The translations under genes and the position numbers were made by a program. DNA of 51,551 nt from the NCBI GenBank assembly GCA_026196105.1, contig JAPHRK010000022.1:1-51551 (forward strand), read 5' to 3'. Every line of letters starts with the position of its first letter. Positions within the stretch are counted from its first letter, which is position 1. The notes beneath the pieces are model-generated. The model ran no database searches. It saw only the letters and a program-made list of their open reading frames with translations, and was not told the origin of the DNA. This DNA is from Rhodospirillales bacterium. Its GTDB lineage: Bacteria > Pseudomonadota > Alphaproteobacteria > Rhodospirillales > JAPHRK01. This document shows, piece by piece, positions 24,987 to 34,084 of the stretch.

Positions 24987-26900
24987 ATGAGTGAAGAAAA
25001 GTTAAGTTTCCAGGCAGAAGTGAGCAAACTTCTAAGCATTGTTGCCCATTCTCTTTATAGCGATAAAGAGATTTTTCTGCGGGAGTTGATCTCAAATGCT
25101 TCCGACGCCTGTGACAAACTCCGCTACGAAGCCTTGACAAACGAAGACCTGTTGGCTGGCGACGGCGAGTTTAAGATCAAACTTACTGTAGACAAAGAAG
25201 CCGGAACCATTTCCATTGCTGATAACGGCATTGGCATGAACCGGGAAGACCTGATCAACAACCTAGGCACCATTGCTCGTTCAGGCACAGGCGCATTTGT
25301 TGACGCCCTCACCGGAGATTCCAAAAAGGATATGGCCCTTATTGGTCAATTTGGCGTTGGCTTCTACTCCTCCTTTATGGTTTCTGATAAAGTTGAGGTG
25401 GTCACCAAACGCGCAGGCGACGATCAAGCCTGGAAATGGATATCCGATGGCCAAGGTGAATTCACAGTCAGCGAAGCTGAAAAAGACAGCCGGGGTATGA
25501 CTGCAACTTTGTTCCTCAACGATGAGAGCAAGGAATACTTGGAATTCCATCGCATCCAACAGGTTGTTCGCACCTATTCCGACCATATTGCTATTCCGAT
25601 CCTCATGGACCGGGAAACGGAAGAAGGCGAAGGGGACGAGAAAAAGAAGGTGATTACTGAGGAAACCCTCAACACCGCATCTGCCCTGTGGACTCGCTCA
25701 AAAAGCGATATCAACGAAGACCAGTATAAAGAATTTTATCACCATGTCGGTCACGTGTTTGATGATCCCTGGCTGACCCTTCATAATACAGTTGAGGGTG
25801 TAATCGAATATACCAATTTGTTGTTTATCCCAACTTCACGCCCCATGGATATTTTCCACCCTGACCGCAAGCAGAATGTTAAGCTTTACGTCAAAAGGGT
25901 CTTTATCACCGATAACTGCGATGAGTTACTGCCCCCTTACCTTCGGTTTGTGCGTGGCGTGGTTGATGCCCAAGACCTGCCGCTCAACATCAGCCGGGAA
26001 ATGCTACAAAACAACCCAGTTTTATCAAAAATTAAATTGGGCCTAGTGAAGCGTATCCTGGGTGAGTTGAAGAAAAAAGCCGACAAGAAACCCGAAGAAT
26101 ACGCAACCTTCTGGGAAGCTTTTGGGGCAGTTATCAAAGAAGGCGTCTACGAAGATTTTACCAACCGTGATGCCCTGCTCGACATCTGCCGCTTTAAATC
26201 AACCAATGGCGACGATCTCGTCAGCTTGGAAGATTACATGGGCCGCATGAAAGAAGGCCAAGAAGCCATCTATTACATCACAGGTGAAGATGTTTCTGCC
26301 TTGCGCAACAGCCCTCAACTTGAAGGTTTCGCAGCCAAAGGCATCGAAGTTCTATTGCTTAGTGATTCTGTTGATGAATTCTGGGTTTCAGCTATTGGCA
26401 TCCATAAAGAGAAACCCTTTAAGTCAGTCACCAAAGGTGGCGCTGATCTCGACAAGATCAAATCAGAGGAAAAAGAAGCCGACGACAAGAAAGAAGATGA
26501 AAGCACCGACACCGAAGCTCTTGATCGCCTCATCGCCGCCATGAAAGTGGCTCTTGGCGAAGATGTTAAGGATGTGCGCAAATCCAATCGTTTGACAGGA
26601 AGTGCTGTTTGCTTGGTCGCTGACGAAAACGATATGGACATGCACTTGCAACGGATGCTCGCCCAACATGGCCAGAGTGAAGCTGCTGCCAGCAAACGTA
26701 TTTTGGAAATCAACGACGGTCATGCTGTGATTGAAAAATTGAAATCCATGGCGGAAAAAGATGGTACCAGCAATACTTTTGTTGATGCCTCTAAGCTTTT
26801 GTTTGATCAGGCTTGCATTGTTGAAGGTGAAAAAATCCAAGACCCCGCCGCCTTCGCCCGCCGTCTTTCAAGCGTCATGGCAAGCGGCCTGCCTCTCTAA
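24987..26900 (+). CDS. htpG: Molecular chaperone HtpG (Hsp90)
   Basis: A 637-residue bacterial Hsp90. The N-terminal ATPase domain shows FLRELISNASDACDKLRYEA, the DNGIGM motif and GQFGVGFYSSFMV. The middle domain has LPLNISREMLQ, with the conserved arginine that contacts ATP gamma-phosphate. The C-terminal dimerisation domain follows a charged region with a DDKKEDESTDTEAL acidic stretch. Length matches the family. The gene stands alone, with a possible heat-shock promoter and a strong downstream terminator. Confidence 0.98.
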   Translation: MSEEKLSFQAEVSKLLSIVAHSLYSDKEIFLRELISNASDACDKLRYEALTNEDLLAGDGEFKIKLTVDKEAGTISIADNGIGMNREDLINNLGTIARSGTGAFVDALTGDSKKDMALIGQFGVGFYSSFMVSDKVEVVTKRAGDDQAWKWISDGQGEFTVSEAEKDSRGMTATLFLNDESKEYLEFHRIQQVVRTYSDHIAIPILMDRETEEGEGDEKKKVITEETLNTASALWTRSKSDINEDQYKEFYHHVGHVFDDPWLTLHNTVEGVIEYTNLLFIPTSRPMDIFHPDRKQNVKLYVKRVFITDNCDELLPPYLRFVRGVVDAQDLPLNISREMLQNNPVLSKIKLGLVKRILGELKKKADKKPEEYATFWEAFGAVIKEGVYEDFTNRDALLDICRFKSTNGDDLVSLEDYMGRMKEGQEAIYYITGEDVSALRNSPQLEGFAAKGIEVLLLSDSVDEFWVSAIGIHKEKPFKSVTKGGADLDKIKSEEKEADDKKEDESTDTEALDRLIAAMKVALGEDVKDVRKSNRLTGSAVCLVADENDMDMHLQRMLAQHGQSEAAASKRILEINDGHAVIEKLKSMAEKDGTSNTFVDASKLLFDQACIVEGEKIQDPAAFARRLSSVMASGLPL

Positions 26901-26920
26901 GGTCTATCCAATATAAATTG

Positions 26921-26953
26921 AAAAAGGCGGTGGAAAAATTCACCGCCTTTTTA
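26921..26953 (+). terminator. Intrinsic terminator after htpG
   Basis: AAAGGCGGTG pairs with CACCGCCTTT around an 8-nt loop and is followed by a T-rich stretch. The A-run before the stem makes it potentially bidirectional, serving the convergent hypothetical gene too. Confidence 0.9.
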
Positions 26954-26997
26954 ATTAACCCCTCTTGTCACAACAGGGCCATTTCCAAAAAAGAGCC

Positions 26998-27837
26998 TTA
27001 GTCTTTTCCCCAAAGGGCTTCACCGACACCATTGATCGCATGTTTAATGGTATCTGCAGTACCTGCCCCATAAGCGGCATCTAATTCATCTCGCTGGTCC
27101 GGTGTGGCAATAAACTCGCGTAAAGGAGTAAGAACGCCTTCAACAAGTTTGAGATAGGCAAGGTGCTCCATTTGCCAGTGTTGCTCTTGTTGAGACATTT
27201 TTTCATTGATAGGAGCAAGATTGGCATTCACCACATCACAGAACCAGTGTTCCCGTTTATCTAAATCTTTAAAATAAGGGGCGGCAATAATTAGGGCTTC
27301 AAGAACAAGGTCTAAGGTTTCCTGATCCTCATGAAGGGCTTCCCAATCTACAGCGCCGTAAGCAAGAACACGGTGTCTATCAACAATCACTCGAGCCCGA
27401 GCCTGGAAGTTATCCATATTATCTTCACCAAGCATCATGCGCATGGCGAGGAAGAAGCCGGGAAGAATACGTCTCGGTAAGCCACCTTCGGATAAAGGAG
27501 GGCCACCGACATCATGGAAAAGCTCTGAAAATTCTTCAACCAGCATTCTATCGAAGGGGAATTTCCGATTCTTATCCCAGGAAGCCCGTTCCCGCATTTG
27601 GATGTATTCTTCGATGGAATGTTTAAACACTGCCTGCAGCGCATCTGCTTTGCGCTCCATTTCACCACCTAGGGCGCGGATGTCATCTTCAGTTAAAGAC
27701 CCACCTTTGAGGCGTGCTTCAGCGATGATGCGATCAATGAATGAGGCAACAACAGTCTCCGCAAGGGCTCTACTCTGTTTATCCAGGGTCACGTCCTTCT
27801 CACCTGGTTTCAAAATTCCTAGGCCGGTTGGTGGCAT
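26998..27837 (-). CDS. Hypothetical protein (279 aa)
   Basis: A soluble, mostly helical, acidic protein that I do not recognise. Using ATG 27837 it starts MPPTGLGILKPGEKDVTLDK. The frame is open further upstream to 27927, but that part looks non-coding. Visible blocks are a long helix around residues 20-90 with DDIRALGGEMERKADALQ, an FPFDRMLVEEFSELF segment with a GGPPLSEGGLPRRILPGFFLA loop, and a C-terminal helical region ending in GEALWGKD. No signal peptide or membrane helix is present. The ribosome-binding site is weak. It is convergent with htpG and divergent from nadE, so it forms its own unit. Confidence 0.7.
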   Translation of the reverse strand: MPPTGLGILKPGEKDVTLDKQSRALAETVVASFIDRIIAEARLKGGSLTEDDIRALGGEMERKADALQAVFKHSIEEYIQMRERASWDKNRKFPFDRMLVEEFSELFHDVGGPPLSEGGLPRRILPGFFLAMRMMLGEDNMDNFQARARVIVDRHRVLAYGAVDWEALHEDQETLDLVLEALIIAAPYFKDLDKREHWFCDVVNANLAPINEKMSQQEQHWQMEHLAYLKLVEGVLTPLREFIATPDQRDELDAAYGAGTADTIKHAINGVGEALWGKD

Positions 27838-27966
27838 TTTTGTATCCGTTATTTCTTTTACTTTCCTCAAGAGAGCAAAGGTTGCCGCATTGACAGAAAA
27901 GAAGCAAGTCCATAGGCTGCGCTGCAACTTCTATACCCTCTATTTTTTAGCTGGAAACAACGCTAA

Positions 27967-29604
27967 ATGAAGATAGCACTGGCACAAATAAACCCTACGG
28001 TTGGCGACATTATCGGCAATCTGGCAAAGATTCGAACAACTTTAGCTACAGCGACAGCCGATGGCGCTGATCTAGTGGTTTTTAGTGAGTTAGTTACCTC
28101 TGGTTACCCGCCAGAAGACCTCGTTCGCAAACCTGCCTTTCTTGACCGTCTCGAGTCGGAAGTAAAAAAACTCGCAACCGAGACGACAAAAGAGGGCCCA
28201 GCCCTGCTTATTGGCACTCCGTGGAGACACGAAAATAAAGTTTTCAACGGAGTTCTTTTACTCGCTAATGGAGTAATCCAGGAAACAAGATTCAAAATTG
28301 ACCTGCCTAACTATGGCGTCTTCGATGAAAAACGAGTTTTCGATGCTGGAGAGACCACAGCTCCGATTTCATTTAAAGGCACGAACCTCGGTATCTTGGT
28401 CTGTGAAGATATGTGGACTCCCGCCATTGCCGCTTCTCTGAAAAAACAAGGAGCCGAACTCCTGATCTCTTTAAATGGCTCTCCTTTTGAAATCGACAAA
28501 TCAGATCAGCGCCGCAACCATGCTAATGAACGGGTAAAAGAAACAGGTTTGCCTCTCATCTATGTCAACCAAGTTGGCGGACAAGATGAGTTAACTTTTG
28601 ATGGCGCATCTTTTGTCCTCAATGCCGATGGCAAGCTCATTGCCCAAACAGCTTCATGGCGAGAAGATTATCGTCTCACAGATTGGGCAAACTTCGTCTG
28701 CACTGAGTCAAAAATTGAAGCCCACCCGGTAGGGCTAGAAGCGATATATCAAGCCATGACCGTAGGACTAAGAGATTATGTGAATAAAAACGGGTTTCCC
28801 GGTGTTCTCCTTGGGCTTTCTGGCGGTATTGATAGCGCTATCTCGGCAGCCGTCGCCGTGGACGCTTTGGGCAGTGACCGAGTTCACTGTGTTATGATGC
28901 CTTCACCTTACACCTCGAAAGAAAGTTTGGAGGATGCTGAGCTGGTGGCGAAGTATCTGGGTACCCAGTTAGATACTGTTTCTATCGAACCTGCTATGGA
29001 AGCCTTTGGCAAGGCCCTGGAAGGGCTATTTGGAAACACTGAGCACGATACGACTGAAGAAAATATTCAATCTCGTTCTCGAGGATTAATCCTCATGGGG
29101 TTGTCTAATAAGTTTGGCAAGATGCTCCTAACCACTGGCAATAAATCTGAAATGTCCGTAGGTTATGCTACCCTCTATGGAGATATGTGTGGCGGCTATT
29201 CGGTTCTTAAGGATGTTTACAAAATTACCGCTTTTGAACTTTCCTCCTGGCGCAACCAAAACAAACCTGAGGGCGCACTTGGCCCTGATGGTCTTGTTAT
29301 GCCGGAACGAGTAATTACTAAACCACCCTCTGCTGAACTTAAACCCGATCAAAAAGACGAAGATAGCTTGCCGCCTTACGAAGTTCTAGACGACGTACTT
29401 CACTCAATGATCGAAGAAGAAAAATCTGTTGAGGAAATCGTAGCCAAAGGCCATGACGAAAAAACTGTAAGACGGGTCTGGCGCATGCTCGATAGAACCG
29501 AGTATAAACGCCGCCAAGCCCCTCCCGGCGTTAAGCTGACCTTTAGAGCTTTCGGGCGAGATCGCCGTTACCCTATCACCAATGGTTTCACGAAACTGAT
29601 ATGA
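27967..29604 (+). CDS. nadE: Glutamine-dependent NAD+ synthetase
   Basis: A 545-residue enzyme performing the last step of NAD synthesis from nicotinate adenine dinucleotide. The N-terminal nitrilase-type glutaminase domain has the triad Glu (FSELVTSGYPPEDL), Lys (FKIDLPNYGVFDEKR) and Cys (ILVCEDMW). The C-terminal synthetase domain has the PP-loop GLSGGIDSAI. Both halves are complete, so it can use glutamine. The stop overlaps the cysS start by 4 bp (ATGA), implying coupling. Confidence 0.97.
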   Translation: MKIALAQINPTVGDIIGNLAKIRTTLATATADGADLVVFSELVTSGYPPEDLVRKPAFLDRLESEVKKLATETTKEGPALLIGTPWRHENKVFNGVLLLANGVIQETRFKIDLPNYGVFDEKRVFDAGETTAPISFKGTNLGILVCEDMWTPAIAASLKKQGAELLISLNGSPFEIDKSDQRRNHANERVKETGLPLIYVNQVGGQDELTFDGASFVLNADGKLIAQTASWREDYRLTDWANFVCTESKIEAHPVGLEAIYQAMTVGLRDYVNKNGFPGVLLGLSGGIDSAISAAVAVDALGSDRVHCVMMPSPYTSKESLEDAELVAKYLGTQLDTVSIEPAMEAFGKALEGLFGNTEHDTTEENIQSRSRGLILMGLSNKFGKMLLTTGNKSEMSVGYATLYGDMCGGYSVLKDVYKITAFELSSWRNQNKPEGALGPDGLVMPERVITKPPSAELKPDQKDEDSLPPYEVLDDVLHSMIEEEKSVEEIVAKGHDEKTVRRVWRMLDRTEYKRRQAPPGVKLTFRAFGRDRRYPITNGFTKLI

Positions 29605-30986
29605 CCTTACACATCCACAATACGCTGACACGAACCAAAGAAGAATTCATCTCTCTCGACCCTGACCATGTTCGCATGTATGTCTGTGGCCCGACGGTTT
29701 ATGACTTTGCCCATATCGGCAATGCCCGTCCTGTTGTTGTCTTTGATGTCTTCTATCGATTGCTCAAAGAACTGTTCCCTAAGGTCACCTATGTTCGCAA
29801 CATCACAGATGTAGACGATAAAATTAACGCGGCCTCAAAGGAAAGCGGTGAGGACATCCGGACCATTACCGAACGAACTGCAGATATGTTCCATCAGGAT
29901 ATGGGAGCCTTAAATGCGCTTGACCCTGACGTAGAGCCACGAGCGACTGAACATATAACTCAAATGATCACCATGACTGAAAAACTCATCGAAAAGGGCT
30001 TTGCTTATGAAGCTGATGGGCATGTGTTGTTCAACGTTCCTTCCATGGAAGATTACGGGCAATTATCAAAGCGGGATCGGGATGAACAAATCGCTGGTTC
30101 TCGAGTTGAGGTCGCGACTTATAAAAAAGACCCTGCTGACTTTGTTTTATGGAAACCATCTGAGCCTAATATCCCAGGATGGGACTCTCCCTGGGGCCGA
30201 GGTCGTCCAGGCTGGCACTTAGAATGCTCCGCTATGAGTAAGCAATATCTTGGAGAAAGTTTCGATATCCACGGCGGTGGACAAGATTTAATTTTCCCTC
30301 ACCATGAAAACGAAATCGCCCAATCACAATGTGCCAATGGCACCCAATTCGTCAAATATTGGATGCACAACGGATATTTGATGGTCGAAGGTGAAAAGAT
30401 GTCCAAATCATTGGGCAACTTCTACACAGTCCACGATCTCTTGAAAGAATTCCCAGGCGAAGCTATACGGTTGATGCTCTTGCAAACTCACTACCGCAAG
30501 CCTTTAGATTTCACCAAAAATGGAGTGGCCAAAGCTAAGCAAACTTTGGATCGGTTTTACACAGCTCTTAAAGGCTTTTCAGATATTGAAACCGAAACCA
30601 ACCAGCTTCCTTTCGAAAACAAAGCTGTGATCGAAACCCTTCAAGATGACCTCAACACACCGGGAGCTCTTAGTGAACTACACCTCTTAGTCAAAGAAAT
30701 TAACCATACCCAAGACCCAAACCTCAAGCCTGCTTTGCAACGTTCTTTAAAACATCAAGCAGCTATTTTAGGCATCCTTCAGCAAGATCCGGAAACTTGG
30801 TTTAAATGGCAAGCAGAAGGCTCTTCCGATGTCACCGAAGCTGAGATCGAAGCCTTGATTGAAGAGCGCCTGGATGCGCGCAAAAGCAAAAATTTCGCTC
30901 GCGCGGACCAAATTCGCGACGACTTAGCTGCAAACGGAATTGTTTTGGAAGATGGTCCCCAAGGAACGACTTGGAAGCGCGGATAA
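29601..30986 (+). CDS. cysS: Cysteinyl-tRNA synthetase
   Basis: A 461-residue class I synthetase that charges tRNA-Cys. The HIGH-type motif is FAHIGNARP, with the zinc-ligand CGPTVYDF just before it, the HHENEIAQS segment is present, and the KMSKS motif appears in EGEKMSKSLGNF. The length is normal. It overlaps nadE by 4 bp on the same strand. Confidence 0.98.
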   Translation: MTLHIHNTLTRTKEEFISLDPDHVRMYVCGPTVYDFAHIGNARPVVVFDVFYRLLKELFPKVTYVRNITDVDDKINAASKESGEDIRTITERTADMFHQDMGALNALDPDVEPRATEHITQMITMTEKLIEKGFAYEADGHVLFNVPSMEDYGQLSKRDRDEQIAGSRVEVATYKKDPADFVLWKPSEPNIPGWDSPWGRGRPGWHLECSAMSKQYLGESFDIHGGGQDLIFPHHENEIAQSQCANGTQFVKYWMHNGYLMVEGEKMSKSLGNFYTVHDLLKEFPGEAIRLMLLQTHYRKPLDFTKNGVAKAKQTLDRFYTALKGFSDIETETNQLPFENKAVIETLQDDLNTPGALSELHLLVKEINHTQDPNLKPALQRSLKHQAAILGILQQDPETWFKWQAEGSSDVTEAEIEALIEERLDARKSKNFARADQIRDDLAANGIVLEDGPQGTTWKRG

Positions 30987-31056
30987 CCTTTTATCCTTGC
31001 ACTTTAGTTTAAAGATCCCACTTTAAATTTTACCCTCCTAGTCAAAAGGAATATGT

Positions 31057-32613
31057 GTGGCTAACAAAGAAGATGACCCCTTAGTTGATCAATATCGCCA
31101 TGCATTTGAGGATGCTGTCTTTGGTGTAGCCCTAGTCTATCCTGATGGACGGTGGTTAAAAGTTAATGACGCATTTTCCAAAATGATCGGCTATTCCCCA
31201 GAAGAACTTTATAGCATTGATTTTCAAAGCATTACTCATCCAGATGATCTAGCAGATGATATTGTATGGATTACGAAGGTCATGGAGGGGGAAAATAGCG
31301 TCCTTAAGAGAGAGAAGCGCTATATCCATAAAGATGGTCATTACATTTGGATTAATCTTACTTGTTCACTCTATCGAGATGATGAGGGCCAACCTGGTTA
31401 TTTCATAGCCCAAATTGTTGATATTACAGAATTAAAAATTCAACAAGAAAACCTTATTTTAGCTCATAAAGAAGCCGAAGAAGCCAATCAAGCTAAGTCC
31501 GATTTTCTTTCTGCAATGAGCCATGAGTTACGGACACCCCTAAATTCAATTTTAGGCTTTGCCCAACTCCTTAACTTTGATTCAGGTTCAGAAGCCCGTA
31601 AAACCTATGTAGAGCAGATATTAAGGGGAGGCGAGCATTTACTAGAACTTATCAACGAAATTTTGGAGCTTCCAAAAATTGAATCGGGGCAAATCGAATT
31701 AAGTATCGAAGCTATTAACACCCGCCAACTTATCAAAGATTGCCAAAGTTTCTTCACCCCCTTAGCTGATGAAGCTGAGATCGATTTCTCTATTGAACCG
31801 TTTCAAGATAATATTGGAAAAGATATATATCTGTTAACGGACCCCAAAAGATTAAAACAAGTTTTGATAAACCTTATCTCTAATGCAATCAAATACAACA
31901 AAGAGAAAGGTTCTGTCAGGGTTAAGCAGGCTATTAATGACGACAACACCTACACAATAACTGTTGAGGATACCGGGAAAGGAATTCCCGCAAAGCTTCA
32001 TCATAAAGTATTTGAACCCTTTAACCGGTTAGGAGCTGAGAGTTCAAGAATAGCTGGGTCTGGTATTGGCCTGACGATTTCAAAGAAATTAATAGAACAG
32101 ATGGATGGGTCTATTGGGTTTGAAAGCACAGAAGGCAAGGGAAGTACATTTTGGGTAACAATTCCAATTACAAATGGTGATATGGCGTCACAAACTCAGG
32201 AAATACTAGCGTACAAACCTACCGAAAAATTCGGCCTGGAAAACAAGCCTTTCACAGCACTTTATATTGAAGATAATCACCAAAACCAGGCCTTAATGAA
32301 GCTTATCTTTGACCAGTTTAATCAAGCAACATTGAATATCATCCACTCCGGTTTGGAGGGAATAAAAGCTGCAAAAGCAACGCTGCCAGATATTATTTTA
32401 TTGGATATGGGGTTGCCAGATATAAATGGAAATGATGTTGCAACACGACTAAAGGCTATTGATCTAACGGCAAAGATACCCATTATTGCAGTTAGCGCTA
32501 ATGCAATGCCTTCCGATATCCAAAAAAGCAAAACATCAAAACTTGACGATTACGTCACCAAGCCATTGAAATTAAATGATTTTATGAAAACAATTTCAAA
32601 ACATATTAAATAA
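31057..32613 (+). CDS. Soluble hybrid histidine kinase (PAS-HisKA-HATPase-receiver)
   Basis: A 518-residue hybrid sensor kinase. The PAS domain (about 10-130) has FSKMIGYSPEEL and ends FIAQIVDITE. The phosphoacceptor His156 lies in MSHELRTPLNSILGF, followed by the N box NLISNAIKYN and G boxes DTGKGIP and GSGIGLTIS. The receiver spans about 399-518, with acidic residues E405 and D406, phosphoacceptor D450 (LLDMGLPDING) and K502. No transmembrane segment is present, so it senses a cytosolic signal. It starts at GTG 31057 with AAAAGGA 7 nt upstream. No output-regulator gene is adjacent. Confidence 0.93.
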   Translation: MANKEDDPLVDQYRHAFEDAVFGVALVYPDGRWLKVNDAFSKMIGYSPEELYSIDFQSITHPDDLADDIVWITKVMEGENSVLKREKRYIHKDGHYIWINLTCSLYRDDEGQPGYFIAQIVDITELKIQQENLILAHKEAEEANQAKSDFLSAMSHELRTPLNSILGFAQLLNFDSGSEARKTYVEQILRGGEHLLELINEILELPKIESGQIELSIEAINTRQLIKDCQSFFTPLADEAEIDFSIEPFQDNIGKDIYLLTDPKRLKQVLINLISNAIKYNKEKGSVRVKQAINDDNTYTITVEDTGKGIPAKLHHKVFEPFNRLGAESSRIAGSGIGLTISKKLIEQMDGSIGFESTEGKGSTFWVTIPITNGDMASQTQEILAYKPTEKFGLENKPFTALYIEDNHQNQALMKLIFDQFNQATLNIIHSGLEGIKAAKATLPDIILLDMGLPDINGNDVATRLKAIDLTAKIPIIAVSANAMPSDIQKSKTSKLDDYVTKPLKLNDFMKTISKHIK

Positions 32614-32619
32614 CTAAGT

Positions 32620-32766
32620 CTAACCTAAGAGATCGTCCTCATCTTCATCTAGGTTGAATTGCTTAGAAAGAGTGCGCAGGTTAGTGAGGATATTCTCCTC
32701 ATCTTTCTTTACTTCAGGCTTTTGAACATCTTTATGTTCATAATTTTCTTGCTCTACCAAAGTCAT
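32620..32766 (-). CDS. Small acidic protein (48 aa)
   Basis: A 48-codon frame on the minus strand runs from ATG at 32764-32766 to TAG at 32620-32622. The ribosome-binding site AAAGGA lies 8 nt upstream. The product starts MTLVEQENYEHKDVQKPEVK, has a central ENILTNLRTLSKQFNLD helix and an acidic end DEDEDDLLG. It is soluble, strongly acidic and unrecognised. It sits downstream of the 321-residue hypothetical gene (32941-33906), separated by a bidirectional terminator. Clean start, Shine-Dalgarno sequence and coding-like composition favour a real gene; without homologues this stays moderate. Confidence 0.6.
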   Translation of the reverse strand: MTLVEQENYEHKDVQKPEVKKDEENILTNLRTLSKQFNLDEDEDDLLG

Positions 32767-32885
32767 GGCTCTTATCCTTTAATCCAAATATCTTCGTCGT
32801 GGAAAAAATAACTACCATTGTTTTTTTTACGTCATCATCTCCCATATGGGTGGGGGAATATATTTTCCAAGGAAAAAATAGGCAT

Positions 32886-32919
32886 AAAAAAAGGGCCATA
32901 ATTTAAACGGCCCTTTTTT
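32886..32919. terminator. Bidirectional intrinsic terminator
   Basis: A-run plus GGGCC pairs with GGCCC plus T-run (AAAAAAGGGCC and GGCCCTTTTTT) around an 11-nt loop. It lies just beyond the 32941 stop of the minus-strand gene and can work from both sides. Confidence 0.85.
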
Positions 32920-32940
32920 CTATTCTTAATTAACATCGCC

Positions 32941-33906
32941 TTACCAGATGACAGCGTCCTTAACATCGACAACTCTGCGACCACTTTCTTTTCTTCTACG
33001 ATTCTGTATTTGGATTGATATTTTTTTCCTACGACGTTCGCCGTTTCGATCTACCCAAAGAGATTTTGGTCGGAATTCTCCAGCTGCGCGCATTTGGGCA
33101 TTTTTTAAATCCAACCCTTTATACTTCTGCTTTTTCCACTCTTCAGGGGTCATATCCTGATCTTTTCCAACCCGGATCATTTCCGCTTCACGCGGACCTA
33201 TGCCAGAAGAAAACTCTTCCCAGTCTTTTTTCTTCCATTCCCCGGCTTTCGGCTTAAGTTTCACTGTATTAGAACTTCCAGCAAGGGAACTTCCTGCAAA
33301 CTTAATTTGACCATTAGCGTCCATCGTTACGCTTTTTAAAGCGGCCTCAAGTCCTGCACCACCATCCTTTTTAGAAAGAATATCCTCAGCCGATCCATGA
33401 CCAAGAGCATCAGCAACTATTTCTTTCGGGTTATAGTTATTACCCAAAAAGGTGGTGCCAACTTCATTTATGATTTCAATTGCTGTTCGCCAGTTTTCAG
33501 GGGTAACACCATCCTTAAACTGGAAGATAAAGATATCTGATGATTGCTGTGAGTAAGTACCTTTTTTTCCAACCCGTTCACCGAGTACTTTGAAACACAA
33601 ATCAGTTAACCCCTCAGCCAAACGGCCTTTGCGAGTCCCGATGCATTCATAGAAGGGCTTAAGGCTGATAACATATGCTGAACCCTTAATATCACCAAAG
33701 TTTCCATCTTCGCGGAGCACATCGTCAGCGCCAACCGCATCGCGGTCGTACTTCTCGAGTTCCTTAAGGTCTAAGCCTTTTTCATAAAACTCTTCCACGA
33801 GCTCTTTATCGCGGATTTCTTCTTCAGTTAATTTCTTGGGTTTTTTCGACGATGACTTAAAAAGTCCGCCTAACAAACCACCTTTCTTTTTCTTCGACGA
33901 AGCCAT
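32941..33906 (-). CDS. Hypothetical protein with highly basic ends (321 aa)
   Basis: I do not recognise this protein. Using ATG 33906 (AGGTG 5 nt upstream) it starts MASSKKKKGGLLGGLFKSSS, a basic Gly/Ser segment that could contact a membrane surface or nucleic acid. The middle (about 60-160) is a mixed alpha/beta region with GSAYVISLKPFYECIGTRKGR and SSDIFIFQFKDGVTPENWRT. The C-terminus is very basic, with GERRRKKISIQIQNRRRKES. There is no signal peptide or transmembrane helix. It has a terminator right after its stop and forms its own transcript. Confidence 0.75.
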   Translation of the reverse strand: MASSKKKKGGLLGGLFKSSSKKPKKLTEEEIRDKELVEEFYEKGLDLKELEKYDRDAVGADDVLREDGNFGDIKGSAYVISLKPFYECIGTRKGRLAEGLTDLCFKVLGERVGKKGTYSQQSSDIFIFQFKDGVTPENWRTAIEIINEVGTTFLGNNYNPKEIVADALGHGSAEDILSKKDGGAGLEAALKSVTMDANGQIKFAGSSLAGSSNTVKLKPKAGEWKKKDWEEFSSGIGPREAEMIRVGKDQDMTPEEWKKQKYKGLDLKNAQMRAAGEFRPKSLWVDRNGERRRKKISIQIQNRRRKESGRRVVDVKDAVIW

Positions 33907-34084
33907 ATGGCACCTATCCACACGCACAGTTCAACAATTTTTTTTGTACTTATTTTTATATATAGGAAGAACTTAACCCATTTCAAATAAACAAAGTTAA
34001 CTTCCTAACATTTGAATAAGTTAATTTATTCACAAATAGTTTAAAGCGTCAAATATTGGAAGAAACAAGCAAAAACCGTTGATG

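Noticed and set aside
27437-27970. Rightward open frame of 177 codons opposite the 279-residue hypothetical gene
   Set aside because: Its Ser/Arg-rich composition is typical of an antisense frame; the opposite strand has better coding character, though neither has a recognised family.
33961-34025. Imperfect inverted repeat GGAAGaacTTAAC/GTTAAcTTCC between two minus-strand genes
   Set aside because: The arms need gaps to pair and the region is simply AT-rich.
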